A stretch of DNA of 64,000 nt from Pseudonocardia broussonetiae (GTDB lineage Bacteria > Actinomycetota > Actinomycetes > Mycobacteriales > Pseudonocardiaceae). The first letter of the stretch is position 1. Every line of letters begins with the position of its first letter. The stretch is taken from the NCBI RefSeq assembly GCF_013155125.1, contig NZ_CP053564.1, forward strand, positions 4,223,501-4,287,500. Direction: 5' to 3'. The translations under genes and the position numbers were made by a program. The notes under the pieces are model-generated. The model saw only the letters and a program-made list of their open reading frames with translations, ran no database searches and had not been told where the DNA came from. Of this stretch, positions 1-7,531 are shown piece by piece.

Positions 1-1108
1 TGGCCCGGGCCAGCGGCGCGCCGGTCGCGCCCAGACTGCGGGCCACCCGGTACGCACCGAGAGCCGCCCGGCCCGCTCCGAGAACAGCTCGGCCCGCTCC
101 GAGTGCGGAGAGGCCAAGGTCGAGGCCCCGGTAGAGGACATCACGACCGGATGCGTTCCCGTACTGGTTGGCGATCGCGGTGCCACCCAGCGCGACCAAC
201 TTCGCGACCAGGCCTGCCGCCAACAGCGCTCCCCCGACCACCTGAGCACCGGGAATCGGCAGCATCGCGGCGATGGTGCCCACAGTCGTGAGCACGCTGC
301 CCGCGTCGCTGATCCGCTGCATCCACCGGCCGAACTCGGGGTTCGAGGTGATCCGGCCGAGGCCCTGATTGATCTGTCGGCCCAGCCGGACGAGCAGGCC
401 GGGCCGGTCGCCGAGCTGCCCGGCGGCGTCGTCGAGCTGCCCGACGGCCCGGTCCGCGGCCTGTTGCCGCATCTCGCGGGCCTGCTCGGCGAGGCGGTGC
501 GCGGCCTGCACCCGGGCCGCGGCGGCGTCCTCGGCCGTGCGGGCGGCCGCCTCCATCGTCCGTGCGTCCGCCGCGCGCGTCCGGTTGTCCGCCAGCGCGG
601 AGTGCAGCTGGGCCTCGTACCGGTCCATGTCGGCCTGATACACGGGGTCGCCCGGGGCGAGCAGGCGCCGCACCCCGGCTCCGCGCAGGTCCGACTCCAG
701 CCGCCCGGCCGAGCTGCCCGCATCCGCGGCCTGGTCCCGCCAGCGCCGGCGGGTCTGTGCCGCGCTGTCCCGGTCGGCCGAGGCCCCGGCCGCGCCGGAC
801 TCGGCCGACCGCGCCGTGCCCTGGGCGTCCTCGAGCGCCCCGGCGTAGGTGACGACCGCGTCGGAGGCGTCGTGGTGGGCCTGGGTCAGCCGGGTCAGCT
901 CGGGCCCGATCTCCCGCAGCAGCCTGCGGAACAGGTCCGCCGCATCCCCACGCCACACCTGTTCGCCGGCGCCGCCGTCGAGACTGCGCAACCGGTCGGT
1001 CAGCGTCGCTGCCCGGTCCCCGGCCTCGCGGATCGTCAGTCCGGCGGTTCGTACGGCGGACGGGTCACCGGGCACCGGGTCGTAGCCCAGCGCCGGCCAC
1101 GGGCTCAC
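1..1108 (-). CDS. Putative type VII-secreted toxin, N-terminal part (runs off left edge)
   Basis: A GTG at 1108 opens a frame that stays open to the window edge (at least 368 codons) and overlaps the stop of the upstream gene by 4 bases (GTGA), so translation is probably coupled. Residues 1 to about 120 fit the actinobacterial T7SS secretion-signal domain: a start like SPWPALGYDPVPGDP, two helices and a WRG turn (a WxG motif) followed by DAADLF. A long Ala/Arg/Gln-rich, probably coiled-coil stretch follows, then a hydrophobic Ala/Gly-rich stretch of the pre-toxin kind. The catalytic C-terminus lies outside the window, so the activity is unknown. The gene order (WXG100 protein, small helical protein, large substrate) is typical of secreted polymorphic toxins; the toxin call is inference. 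Confidence 0.72.
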   Translation of the reverse strand, partial: MSPWPALGYDPVPGDPSAVRTAGLTIREAGDRAATLTDRLRSLDGGAGEQVWRGDAADLFRRLLREIGPELTRLTQAHHDASDAVVTYAGALEDAQGTARSAESGAAGASADRDSAAQTRRRWRDQAADAGSSAGRLESDLRGAGVRRLLAPGDPVYQADMDRYEAQLHSALADNRTRAADARTMEAAARTAEDAAAARVQAAHRLAEQAREMRQQAADRAVGQLDDAAGQLGDRPGLLVRLGRQINQGLGRITSNPEFGRWMQRISDAGSVLTTVGTIAAMLPIPGAQVVGGALLAAGLVAKLVALGGTAIANQYGNASGRDVLYRGLDLGLSALGAGRAVLGAGRAALGAYRVARSLGATGAPLARA

Positions 1109-1419
1109 GGTGCCACCCCCGACGCGGGTGCCAGCTGGCAGGACAACGCGCTCTCGGTGGCCGCATACTCGCGAGCGGCGAGATCGACGAGCTGGGCGCA
1201 GGCCTGTAGCTGTTCGACGACGTCGTCGCGACCGCGCGTCGCCGCACCGAGGAAGCACCGCACGGCATGGGCGACGTCGTGGCCGCCGTAGACGCCGTCG
1301 TCGGTGCTGGGCCGACTCCCCCCGTCGCCGAGCGCGTCGAGGAGCGACCGGATCTCCCGACCGATGTCCTCCAGGGCGTCGATGTCGACGAAGAACCGGA
1401 CCGCGCCGGAGCTGCTCAT
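1105..1419 (-). CDS. Small helical protein of the type VII secretion cassette (104 aa)
   Basis: An ATG at 1419 gives 104 residues that look all-helical, with conserved-looking turns such as FFVDIDALEDIGREI near the start and AAREYAATESALS near the end. The size, helical character and C-terminal Tyr/Glu-rich tail resemble ESX-associated WXG100-like or EspC-like (DUF2580) proteins, although the central WxG turn is not obvious. It sits 28 bases after the WXG100 gene and overlaps the downstream toxin start by 4 bases, so it is most likely a secretion partner or chaperone for that substrate. A weak purine stretch precedes the ATG. The gene is well supported; the exact family is not. Confidence 0.68.
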   Translation of the reverse strand: MSSSGAVRFFVDIDALEDIGREIRSLLDALGDGGSRPSTDDGVYGGHDVAHAVRCFLGAATRGRDDVVEQLQACAQLVDLAAREYAATESALSCQLAPASGVAP

Positions 1420-1447
1420 CGCCTGCTCGTCCGTCTCGGCGTCCGGG

Positions 1448-1738
1448 TCAGCGACCGACCGCGGACCGCAGCTCGTCCTCGGTCGCCTCATACGACGTCG
1501 CGGCCTGCTCCAGGAACACGCCCATGTTGTCCATCGCCGCCTGGACCTGCTGGGCGCCGGCCTGCCATTCGGCCCACCTGCTCTGGAACGCCTCGGACGC
1601 CGCACCCTGCCAGCTGGCCGCCAGGGCACCGATCTCACCGGTGAGGCGGTTCAGGATGTCGGTCACCTCGGTCGAACCCATAGCGACCCGGCTGGACTGC
1701 TCGCGAAGCTCCTCGGACTGAACACCGATCCTGGCCAT
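1448..1738 (-). CDS. WXG100-family type VII secretion protein (96 aa)
   Basis: This 96-residue protein has the WXG100 signature: two helices joined by a W-x-G turn (AASWQGAASEAFQSRW near residues 40-55) and a C-terminal Y-x-x-x-D/E export-type motif (SYEATEDEL). Proteins of this family are secreted as helical-hairpin dimers by ESX/type VII systems. The start chosen is the ATG at 1738, preceded at the right distance by an AAGGAG ribosome-binding site; longer in-frame readings lack one. It is first in a three-gene minus-strand operon and diverges from the FHA-like gene. No ESX ATPase or membrane component is visible in the window. Confidence 0.88.
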   Translation of the reverse strand: MARIGVQSEELREQSSRVAMGSTEVTDILNRLTGEIGALAASWQGAASEAFQSRWAEWQAGAQQVQAAMDNMGVFLEQAATSYEATEDELRSAVGR

Positions 1739-1894
1739 GACGATCTCCTTCATTCGGGGGTCACGCACGCTGTCGTGGGCGTGGGGACCACTGTTACCGA
1801 CCACGTGGCCGCGGTCGACGAAGAGTTCTTCCCCGGTTAACGACACACCGCCCTGGTGCGATGACCGAGTGGTGAGCGCACGCGAGGGGGACAT

Positions 1895-2704
1895 GTGAAC
1901 GGCCCGACGGCCCGCATCGACGGGCTGCTACCCCCCGGCGGTTCCCAGCCCGCGCCGGTGCACGTCAACGCCGACGAGGTCTGGTCTGTCGGCCGTCGCG
2001 ACAACCGCTTCCTCCGGGATCATCCCGACCGCGCCCGGTGGCACTTGGGCGTGCCCGACGCGTCGGCCGACCTGTCGGTCAACCACCTCGAACTGCGCGT
2101 GGGCTCGGTCGGCCTGGCCGTCAGCGGCCGCCGCGGGGCAGGAGTACTGGTGGACGGCTCGGTGCGGCCCGGCCCCGTCGTGCTCACCGCCGGCACCTGC
2201 GTCGTCAGCCCGTCGGTGTCCGGTACCGGCGTCGGGTTCCGGGTCACGGTGCTCGCCGGAGAGACGTTCGCGGCCCGCGACGACGCGCTGGCGGCCAGCG
2301 GCACCACGATCGCGCTGCGGATGACCCTGGAGCCCGGCACCGGCCTGCATCGGGTCGCCACAGCGCTCGCCTGGCCAGTCATGCCCACCCGGCGCCGCGC
2401 CCACGTCCTCGGCTGGTCCGGCCGCGACGTCGCTGGTCGCATGGCGCAGCTCGGCTGGTCGCTCGGCGACCCGGGCACGGAAATCACCGTGCTCGGCAAG
2501 ATGCTGCTGACGCTGGCCGACAAGGTGGCCAACTGTCGGCTCGCGGACGGTCGGCGGGCAGACATCGTGTTCCCGCACTGGCCACCGTGGATCGATGAGG
2601 CTGGTTCCGAGACGCGGGACCAGCGTGCCGAGCGCCGAAACCAGTGCGTTGCGGACGTGTTGTGGCGAGCCGGTGCCGTCGACGTCGATGTCATCGACTG
2701 CTGA
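1895..2704 (+). CDS. FHA-like domain protein, divergent from the WXG100 operon
   Basis: The GTG at 1895 follows a GAGGGGG ribosome-binding site and gives 269 residues. Residues of about 25-120 have the rhythm of a forkhead-associated phosphothreonine-binding domain: a VGRRDN start, then SADLSVNHLELRV in place of the classic S-x-x-H block, then short beta strands ending at about VLVDGS. The C-terminal half (about 150-269) is more helical, with a stretch resembling a winged helix or helix-turn-helix (GWSGRDVAGRMAQLGW). FHA proteins are common regulators beside type VII clusters, so a regulatory role in the neighbouring cassette is plausible but inferred. The domain call is by eye only. Confidence 0.6.
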   Translation: MNGPTARIDGLLPPGGSQPAPVHVNADEVWSVGRRDNRFLRDHPDRARWHLGVPDASADLSVNHLELRVGSVGLAVSGRRGAGVLVDGSVRPGPVVLTAGTCVVSPSVSGTGVGFRVTVLAGETFAARDDALAASGTTIALRMTLEPGTGLHRVATALAWPVMPTRRRAHVLGWSGRDVAGRMAQLGWSLGDPGTEITVLGKMLLTLADKVANCRLADGRRADIVFPHWPPWIDEAGSETRDQRAERRNQCVADVLWRAGAVDVDVIDC

Positions 2705-2861
2705 AGGAAGGACTATGTGGAATCGGGGTGGTGCGGGTCCCGGGTCCGGTTGGCCTGAGTGACTACACCCCTGTGCCGCACCCGACAACGGCGGACGTGC
2801 ACGGACTGCGACCACGTCCTGACCTGGGTGGTCACCGTGGTCAACGGCGAGGTGCCCCTGC

Positions 2862-2904
2862 TTCACACCGAAGAGGTCACTGGTTCGATCCCAGTATCGC
2901 CCAC
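2862..2904 (+). repeat. Attachment-site core, copy 1: 3' part of tRNA-Val(CAC)
   Basis: This 43-bp block is identical to 48351-48393. It starts at the anticodon loop TTCACAC (anticodon CAC), then the 3' anticodon stem CGAAG, the variable region AGGTC, a T-arm with stem ACTGG/CCAGT and loop TTCGATC, and the acceptor strand ATCGCCC. Here it is followed by A-CCA. The five bases before the loop (CCTGC) cannot pair with CGAAG, so this is not a functional tRNA. A 3' tRNA fragment repeated at both ends of a large accessory block is the classic footprint of integrase-mediated insertion. Confidence 0.85.
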
Positions 2905-2910
2905 CAGCAC

Positions 2911-2945
2911 AAACGCCCCTCACCGCGACGCGGTGGGGGGCGTTT
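2911..2945 (+). terminator. Strong hairpin after att copy 1
   Basis: AAACGCCCC and GGGGCGTTT flank an inner CACCG/CGGTG pair, giving a 15-bp stem (one G-U pair) with a 5-base loop that ends in TTT. It begins five bases after the CCA of the tRNA fragment, exactly where a native tRNA terminator would lie. Confidence 0.75.
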
Positions 2946-2967
2946 GACACAGGTTCTGACAACAACG
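2945..2967 (+). repeat. Candidate integrase arm site, left end
   Basis: The sequence TGACACAGGTTCTGACAACA (then ACG) recurs with a single-base gap at 48247-48268, in the same orientation and close to the second att core. Short direct repeats just inside both ends of an element are what arm-type integrase sites look like. The function is inferred. Confidence 0.45.
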
Positions 2968-3450
2968 GCGAACGCTTAGGTGATCATCGCAGGCGGTCAG
3001 GACCCGCCCGCGTAGCCTGGTCGGCCTGCGGACTTTCTCTCTCGCCGACTGTGATGACCGCTTCTGACTCGTGAGCCGACGTTGTTGTCGAGTGCTCGGT
3101 GAAGAGCGTCGAGAGCGAGCTGGGACCGTCAACTGCCGCATCGGTGCCGCATCGGTGCCGGTCGGCCGACGGCGTGTTGTGCCGAGTGCCTTGTGGAGAC
3201 CTGCTGACGACAGGCTCGGCGCCGGTAGCAAAGGCGAGATCCGTGTCCGGCCCACTGGGGTCGCTTCAGAGTGGTATCTACAACGGGCCACCTGGTTGTG
3301 CCGACGGCAGGTCGCGGGAGGTAGGGGAGGACCTCCGTGAGTGCGCGGCGCCAGCACCTTCGCGACGGTCCAGAACCCGACGATGACCGTGACTAGGACG
3401 AGGATCACGAGACCGCGGATCTCGGCTGGCCCGCCCGGGTCGACGCCTGC
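2968..3450. other. Stretch without a convincing gene
   Basis: I see no gene I would defend here. On the minus strand, about 3340-3440, a frame encodes one hydrophobic helix (VILVLVTVIVGFWTVAKV) but it has no good start and loses coding character after about 30 residues, so it is probably a remnant. Confidence 0.5.
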
Positions 3451-4340
3451 ATGGAACGCGACCTAGAACGACGGGCCGAAGACCGGCTCCCTGAGGTCCA
3501 GGACCTGCTCCGGCCGCTGGCCCACGCCGAGACGGGCGGTCTACCGGTGGACGTCTGGGCGGATGCCGCGACCCGCTTCCGCGGTCGCACCACCTCGACA
3601 GCCGAGCTCGACCGCGTCGTCCGCCGCTTCGGCTCCTACCTCGTCGCAGACCGCAGCGGCGAGCGCTTCGCCCTCGCCACGAGACCTCCCGCGAGCACTT
3701 CCGTTCGGGCTGGGGTCGGGTCACCGGCGGGCGTCACCTCCACGCCGCCCTCGTCTTCCGCCGGGCGGCCTACGGCGCGAAAGTGGTGTTTCGGGAGCGC
3801 CTCACGACCCTCTGCTTCCACGCGGTCCTGTCGGGCCACGCGGACCTCGCCGAGCGGCTGCGGCGCAGGCCGATCGCCGAGGCGTGGTCAGTGCCCTGGC
3901 GGGCAGGCGGACCTCCCGTCGCCGTGCCGCTGCAGACCCCGGAGACCACGTGGTCGGGACGCCCGCTCCGGGTCCGATGGCAGCGCCGCAGTGCGCGACG
4001 CCGAGACCCTAGGCCTCCTCGCTCCAGAGGTGCGCATCGCGCACCCGGAGGCTCCGCCGAGTGGCATCACGGCCTGGACGGGAGCGTCCGGGGCCGCCCG
4101 GGTGCTGGCTTGGGACGAGACCGGCGACGTCCGGAGCTGGACGTTGACCGGACCGGACTCGACCGTGCCCGCGGTGACCTGGCGTTCGGCCGCGCCCGAC
4201 GCGCAGGCGGTCCCGTCGACGGTCCGCGCGGTGTCGATCTCGTATCGCTCGTCGCCGACAGCCCGCCCGCCGCGTCGGTGCGGAGCCCGTACAGCGAAGC
4301 GGACAGCCCGATGTCGGCCGCTCGACCTCTTGAGGGCGTA
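3451..4340 (+). pseudogene. Decayed STAND-type NTPase / WD-repeat gene fragment
   Basis: From 3451 one frame reads like the region after the NTPase of actinobacterial STAND proteins: LLRPLAHAETGGLPVDVW, then a segment ending FGSYLVADRSGERFALA. The expected continuation (a His-x-x-x-x-E-H-F segment) needs a frame change near 3690. A second frame from about 3783 carries CFHAVLSGHADLAERL, and from about 4010 the first frame returns with a WD-repeat-like stretch (ARVLAWDETGDVRSWTL). At least two frameshifts and no complete NTPase domain mean this is a remnant. It lies between the left att site and the IS3 element. Confidence 0.5.
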
Positions 4341-4503
4341 CACGCCGAGGCGGGTGCCGCGCGGCAGACAGGCATCACCGCGTCCAGCACCGTGTCCGGG
4401 TCGCCCTCACCGTTGAAGAGCTTGAGACGCTGCAGAATCTCGTTCACCGCTTTGCGGCGGTTCGTCAACGACTCAGACAACTCAGCCACATCGTTCCTCT
4501 ATG
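4341..4503 (-). other. Possible 5' end of a minus-strand gene cut off from its upstream region by the IS3 element
   Basis: A GTG at 4489 with a good ribosome-binding site (AGAGGA) begins MAELSESLTNRRKAVNEILQ and continues about 45 plausible residues with less extreme third-position GC than its neighbours. After that the frame runs antisense to the STAND/WD pseudogene and loses character. The IS3 left end lies 15 bases upstream, so the native promoter is gone. It may be the remaining start of a small decayed gene. Confidence 0.3.
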
Positions 4504-4544
4504 GGGACTGCTGACGATCTGCTTGACACTCGGGGTGAGAGTGT

Positions 4545-5423
4545 TCAGGCCGCGTCAGCGGCCGTGTAGTGAATGGTCTCGTACTCGATCGGGGTGAGTC
4601 TGCCGAGGCGGCGTTGACGGCGCCGACGGTGGTAGGTGCGCTCGATCCAGGTGATGATCGCCAGCCGCAACTCCTCCCGGCTGGACCAGCGTCGCCGGTC
4701 CAGGACGTTCTTCTGGAGCAATGCGAAGAATGACTCCATGGCCGCGTTGTCCCCGGCCGCACCGACCCGCCCCATCGACCCGATCAGCCTGTTGTCGCGC
4801 AGGGCATGGACGAAGGCGTGCGAGCGGAATTGACTGCCTCTGTCGGAGTGGACCACACATCCGGCCACGGTCGCGGCTCCGCCGCGGCGGGCGACGGCGC
4901 TGCTCAGGGCGGTGACCGCGAGCTGGGAGGTCATGTGGTCGTTCATCGAGTAGCCCACGATCCGCCCCGAGCAGCCGTCCTTGATCGCGCAGAGGTAGAG
5001 CTTGCCCTCGTCGGTGGGATGCTCGGAGATGTCGGTCAACCACAGCCGGTCAGGCCGGACTGCGGTGAACTCGCGACGCACGAGATCGTCGTGCACCGGC
5101 GGGCCCGGCCTGCGTCCCTTGCCACGTCTGCGGGCATGGACCGAGAACAGACCCGCCGCCGAGCACAGCCGCCAGACCCGGCGCTCGGACACGACGTGTC
5201 CGGCGGCGTCGAGCTCGTCGGCGATGAAGCGGTAGCCGAACTCGGGGTCGTCGCGGTGGATGTCGATCGCGGCGTTGGTCAGATAGGCGTTGGCCAGGTC
5301 GAGATCGCTGATCGGGTCGGTGAGCCAGGCGTAGTAGGCCTGGCGGGAGAACCCCAACACTCGACAGCTCACCGCGACCGGCACCCCTGTTCCGGCCAAC
5401 CGGCGGACCAGGGGAAACATCAT
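4545..5423 (-). CDS. IS3-family transposase OrfB (DDE catalytic protein)
   Basis: This is a 292-residue transposase of the usual OrfB size. An N-terminal HTH_21-like segment (FSRQAYYAWL, about residues 25-34) is followed by an rve-type integrase core. The catalytic residues can be read as Asp in WLTDIS, Asp in VVHSDRGSQF and Glu in MESFFALLQK, the IS3 D-D-(35)-E spacing. The end (RRLGRLTPIEYE) is typical for the family. The ATG at 5423 overlaps the OrfA stop (ATGA), and an AAAA run at the junction could also allow frameshifted OrfAB. All three catalytic residues are present, so it is probably active. Confidence 0.93.
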   Translation of the reverse strand: MMFPLVRRLAGTGVPVAVSCRVLGFSRQAYYAWLTDPISDLDLANAYLTNAAIDIHRDDPEFGYRFIADELDAAGHVVSERRVWRLCSAAGLFSVHARRRGKGRRPGPPVHDDLVRREFTAVRPDRLWLTDISEHPTDEGKLYLCAIKDGCSGRIVGYSMNDHMTSQLAVTALSSAVARRGGAATVAGCVVHSDRGSQFRSHAFVHALRDNRLIGSMGRVGAAGDNAAMESFFALLQKNVLDRRRWSSREELRLAIITWIERTYHRRRRQRRLGRLTPIEYETIHYTAADAA

Positions 5424-5719
5424 TTTGGGCCGGGCAGGACCGCCTGGGACAGATAGGCGGCGGCCTTGCGCAGGACTTCGTTCTCCTGTTCGAGCAGCCG
5501 GTTGCGCCGGCGCAATTCCCGCAGTTCCACGGACTCCGCGGCGGTCACGCCGGGCCGGTTGCCGTCCTCGACATCGGCGGTGCGCAGCCAGTTGCGCAGG
5601 CAGGACTCGCTGATCCCGAAGTCCTTCGCAATCTGCCCGACCGGGGCCTCGCCACGGCGGGCAACGGCCACGACGTCCTCGCGGAACTCCTTGGGATGGG
5701 GCCTAGGCACGTTCGACAT
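5420..5719 (-). CDS. IS3-family transposase OrfA (DNA-binding helix-turn-helix)
   Basis: Starting at the ATG at 5719 (MSNVPRPHPKEFREDVV), the protein has 99 residues: an HTH_8-type helix-turn-helix (VGQIAKDFGISESCLRNWL) followed by a leucine-zipper-like coiled coil (LRELRRRNRLLEQENEVLRKAAAYL) that in this family mediates multimerisation. It overlaps OrfB by 4 bases. A longer in-frame start at 5746 exists but adds residues not typical of the family. Confidence 0.88.
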   Translation of the reverse strand: MSNVPRPHPKEFREDVVAVARRGEAPVGQIAKDFGISESCLRNWLRTADVEDGNRPGVTAAESVELRELRRRNRLLEQENEVLRKAAAYLSQAVLPGPK

Positions 5720-5820
5720 CCTTCCAGCGAGGACAGCAGTCCTCACAGATCAGGTGTCAACCGAATCGTCAGCAGTCCCATGCGTGAATTAAAACGGGTC
5801 GGATTCTACTGCCTTAACAG

Positions 5821-6470
5821 TCACGGCGGTCCGACAACGCAGGATTCAACAGCACTCATTCCAGCGGCCCGACCGAGGTCGAGCACAATTGAACCTGCCG
5901 CCGTCTTGAGGGTCAGCCGCCCGGCGTCAAGTGAGATGACCTCACCACAATGGGCCGAGCCGCCGGCGAACAGCACCTGAACCCGGGGTGCGTCCTCCGG
6001 AGGGCCATACCAGGTTAGGCCGACCGCGGCACAGAGCAGCGTGGTGCAGGCGGCGAACAGCGCAACTCCGTAACGCAGCGATCGGCCGGCAGCGGATGCT
6101 TCCGCGAGCCGACCGGCTAGCGCGGGGTCCTCTGCCGCGCGGTCGATAACGTCGCCGACCCTCGCCTTCCGTGGGAGGCCGTGCGCCGCCCGGAGAAGCA
6201 ACACAGCGGCCACAACCCGCAGCCCAACGCGAGCACCAGCAGAACGCCGACAATCCCAGCCGCCACTGGTTGCAATTGCGTTGCGTCGGAGCGCCCTTTG
6301 ATCAAGCCGAACCCAACCAGCCCGGCAAGTAGCGCTCCGAGACCGTTACGCCAGGCCAGTGCGGCGGCTCGCACGCGGGTGAGCTCATCGGCCAGCAGCT
6401 CGCGGGTCGCACGCGCGGCGCGACGGTCGCGAGGAGCGGCCGGTGAGCCAGCGGATATCCGGAGCGTCAT
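5821..6470 (-). pseudogene. Frameshifted two-segment membrane protein
   Basis: From the ATG at 6470 (MTLRISAGSPAAP) the frame encodes a helical start, a hydrophobic segment (LGALLAGLVGFGL) and a second one (AAGIVGVLLVLALGCGLW). Near 6213-6220 the sensible reading moves to another frame, giving AAVLLLRAAHGLPRKARVGD, a further membrane segment (GVALFAACTTLLCAAVGLTW) and a beta-rich tail ending VVGPP at 5821. One missing base near TTGTGGCC would explain it, either true decay or a sequencing error. The ATG overlaps the stop of the upstream zinc-ribbon gene (ATGA), so the two formed an operon. No family recognised. Confidence 0.55.
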
Positions 6471-6763
6471 GACGGACGCTCGCGCACAACGATGTTCCAG
6501 AAGGCGCCGTACCCCTCCTCGTCCGCTGGACGGCCCGGATGCGGCGCGCTGCATGTGCACAGCAGCGGCACCTCATCCCGCGTGGATGACGGGCTCTCCG
6601 CTGGAGGTGTAACAGTGGTGATGCTCTGCCAGACCTCGGTCACCACGAGGAAATCCATCGCATCGCCACAGCGGGGGCATGTTCCCCGCAAGACGTGTCC
6701 CCGGCTGGTCGGGACGGCTGCGCACCCGCCGCTGAACGTCGCGGCGTAGTCAACTGAGGTCAC
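6467..6763 (-). CDS. Small zinc-ribbon-like protein of unknown function
   Basis: From the GTG at 6763 the product is 98 residues and contains a Cys-x2-Cys knuckle (GTCPRCGDAMDF) and a later Cys-x-Cys (LLCTCSAPHPGRP), suggesting a metal-binding fold. Its stop overlaps the ATG of the downstream membrane-protein gene by 4 bases. The 5' end is uncertain because the IS30-type remnant begins only a few bases upstream, so promoter and ribosome-binding site may have been replaced. It lies on the same strand and downstream of the CHAT/STAND operon and may once have been part of it. Confidence 0.5.
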   Translation of the reverse strand: MTSVDYAATFSGGCAAVPTSRGHVLRGTCPRCGDAMDFLVVTEVWQSITTVTPPAESPSSTRDEVPLLCTCSAPHPGRPADEEGYGAFWNIVVRERPS

Positions 6764-6770
6764 CTCCCCG

Positions 6771-7431
6771 AAAGGCCGAGTTCCTGCGGCTCGCCGCAGC
6801 GCGCGGGAACATCTCGGCCGCGGCCCGGGACGCCGGTATCCATCGGCCGACGGCCTACGCGTGGGCACGTAAGGCGGGGATCTTCACCAGCGAGGCCCGG
6901 AAGGTGAACCCGCGTCGTGAGGAGTTCCTGCGGCTGCGGGCCGAGGGGCAGACCCGTCGTGAAGCCGCCAGGACGGTCGGCGCGGACAACCGTTCCGCGA
7001 CCGACTGGGACAAGGGGATCACGATCATTCACCGCGGCCGGGTCTATCCCGATGGCCGGGTCGTGCGCTATCCCGAGCCGACAATCACCGGCGTGAAGCC
7101 CGCCCGCCCCGCCCGCCACATCGGTGGCACGGTCGACCTGAACCGTGTCGAGCACGTCATCCATCCTCGGTATCCGAGTCTGCTCGAGCGTGAACACCTC
7201 AAGGACCTGCAGGCGACCGATCTGTCGATCCGCAAGATTGCGGCTGCGATGCAGCGCTCGCCGTCGACGATCAGCCGTGAGTTGAAGCGCAACACCGTCT
7301 CGGCGGCCGGCTACCTGCCGCACACCGCTCATCGGTTGTCGGTGCAGCGTCGGATGCGGGAGCGCCAGCCGAAGCTGCGGGCGAACGAGGAGCTCCGCAC
7401 CTACGTGCAGGCCAAACTGAACGCTTCGTAG
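6771..7431 (+). pseudogene. IS30-type transposase, N-terminal fragment
   Basis: The plus-strand frame reads EFLRLAAARGNISAAARDAG, a helix-turn-helix, then RREEFLRLRAEGQTRREAARTVG, another HTH, then YPSLLEREHLKDLQATDLSIRKIAAAMQRSPSTISRELKRN, the hallmark helix-turn-helix of IS30-family transposases. It ends at a stop at 7431 before any DDE catalytic core, and no start codon lies at the 5' end, which abuts the zinc-ribbon gene. It is therefore a relic truncated at both ends. A GTG at 6904 could start a shorter frame, but that would still lack the catalytic domain. Confidence 0.75.
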
Positions 7432-7531
7432 CGCCTTGTGGGGCACCACCTCCTCGGTGCGCTTGCCTTGGGCAATCAGCCGCCAGAAGCCCGGGATGAA
7501 GGATCGAGGGCAGGAGAATGCCCTCAGGCGA

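Larger units (their letters stand above)
2759..2947 (+). pseudogene. Truncated Cys-containing small ORF fused in frame to the att core
   Basis: A GTG at 2759 opens a 62-codon frame whose first ~34 residues carry a Cys-x7-Cys-x2-Cys pattern (CRTRQRRTCTDC) and a short hydrophobic tail, like a fragment of a zinc-binding protein. From 2862 the frame reads straight through the tRNA-derived 43-bp repeat and then its terminator, so the last ~28 codons cannot be native. The simplest reading is that an older gene was cut at this attachment site. It may also be chance open frame; the evidence is weak. Confidence 0.3.
4504..5779. mobile_element. IS3-family insertion sequence, apparently complete (about 1.28 kb)
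   Basis: The two transposase frames are flanked by imperfect inverted repeats. The left end starts GGGACTGCTGACGATCTGCT and the right end, read inward, starts GGGACTGCTGACGATTCGGT; both continue into TTGACAC. The trinucleotide ATG abuts both ends (4501-4503 and 5780-5782), consistent with the 3-bp target duplication usual for this family. The exact outer bases are uncertain by one or two because the left end has four Gs and the right end three. Intact ends and frames suggest a recent insertion. Confidence 0.85.

Noticed and set aside
141..956. Alternative minus-strand Arg/Gly-rich reading frame of 271 codons
   Set aside because: It is out of frame with the T7SS-signal toxin and has the low-complexity Arg/Ala/Gly composition of GC-rich shadow frames.
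2862..2904. A functional tRNA gene
   Set aside because: Only the anticodon loop to the acceptor stem is present. The upstream bases cannot form the 5' anticodon stem, D-arm or acceptor strand. The same holds for 48351-48393.
3451..4340. An intact STAND gene
   Set aside because: At least two frame changes are needed and no Walker motif is found, so it was called a pseudogene.
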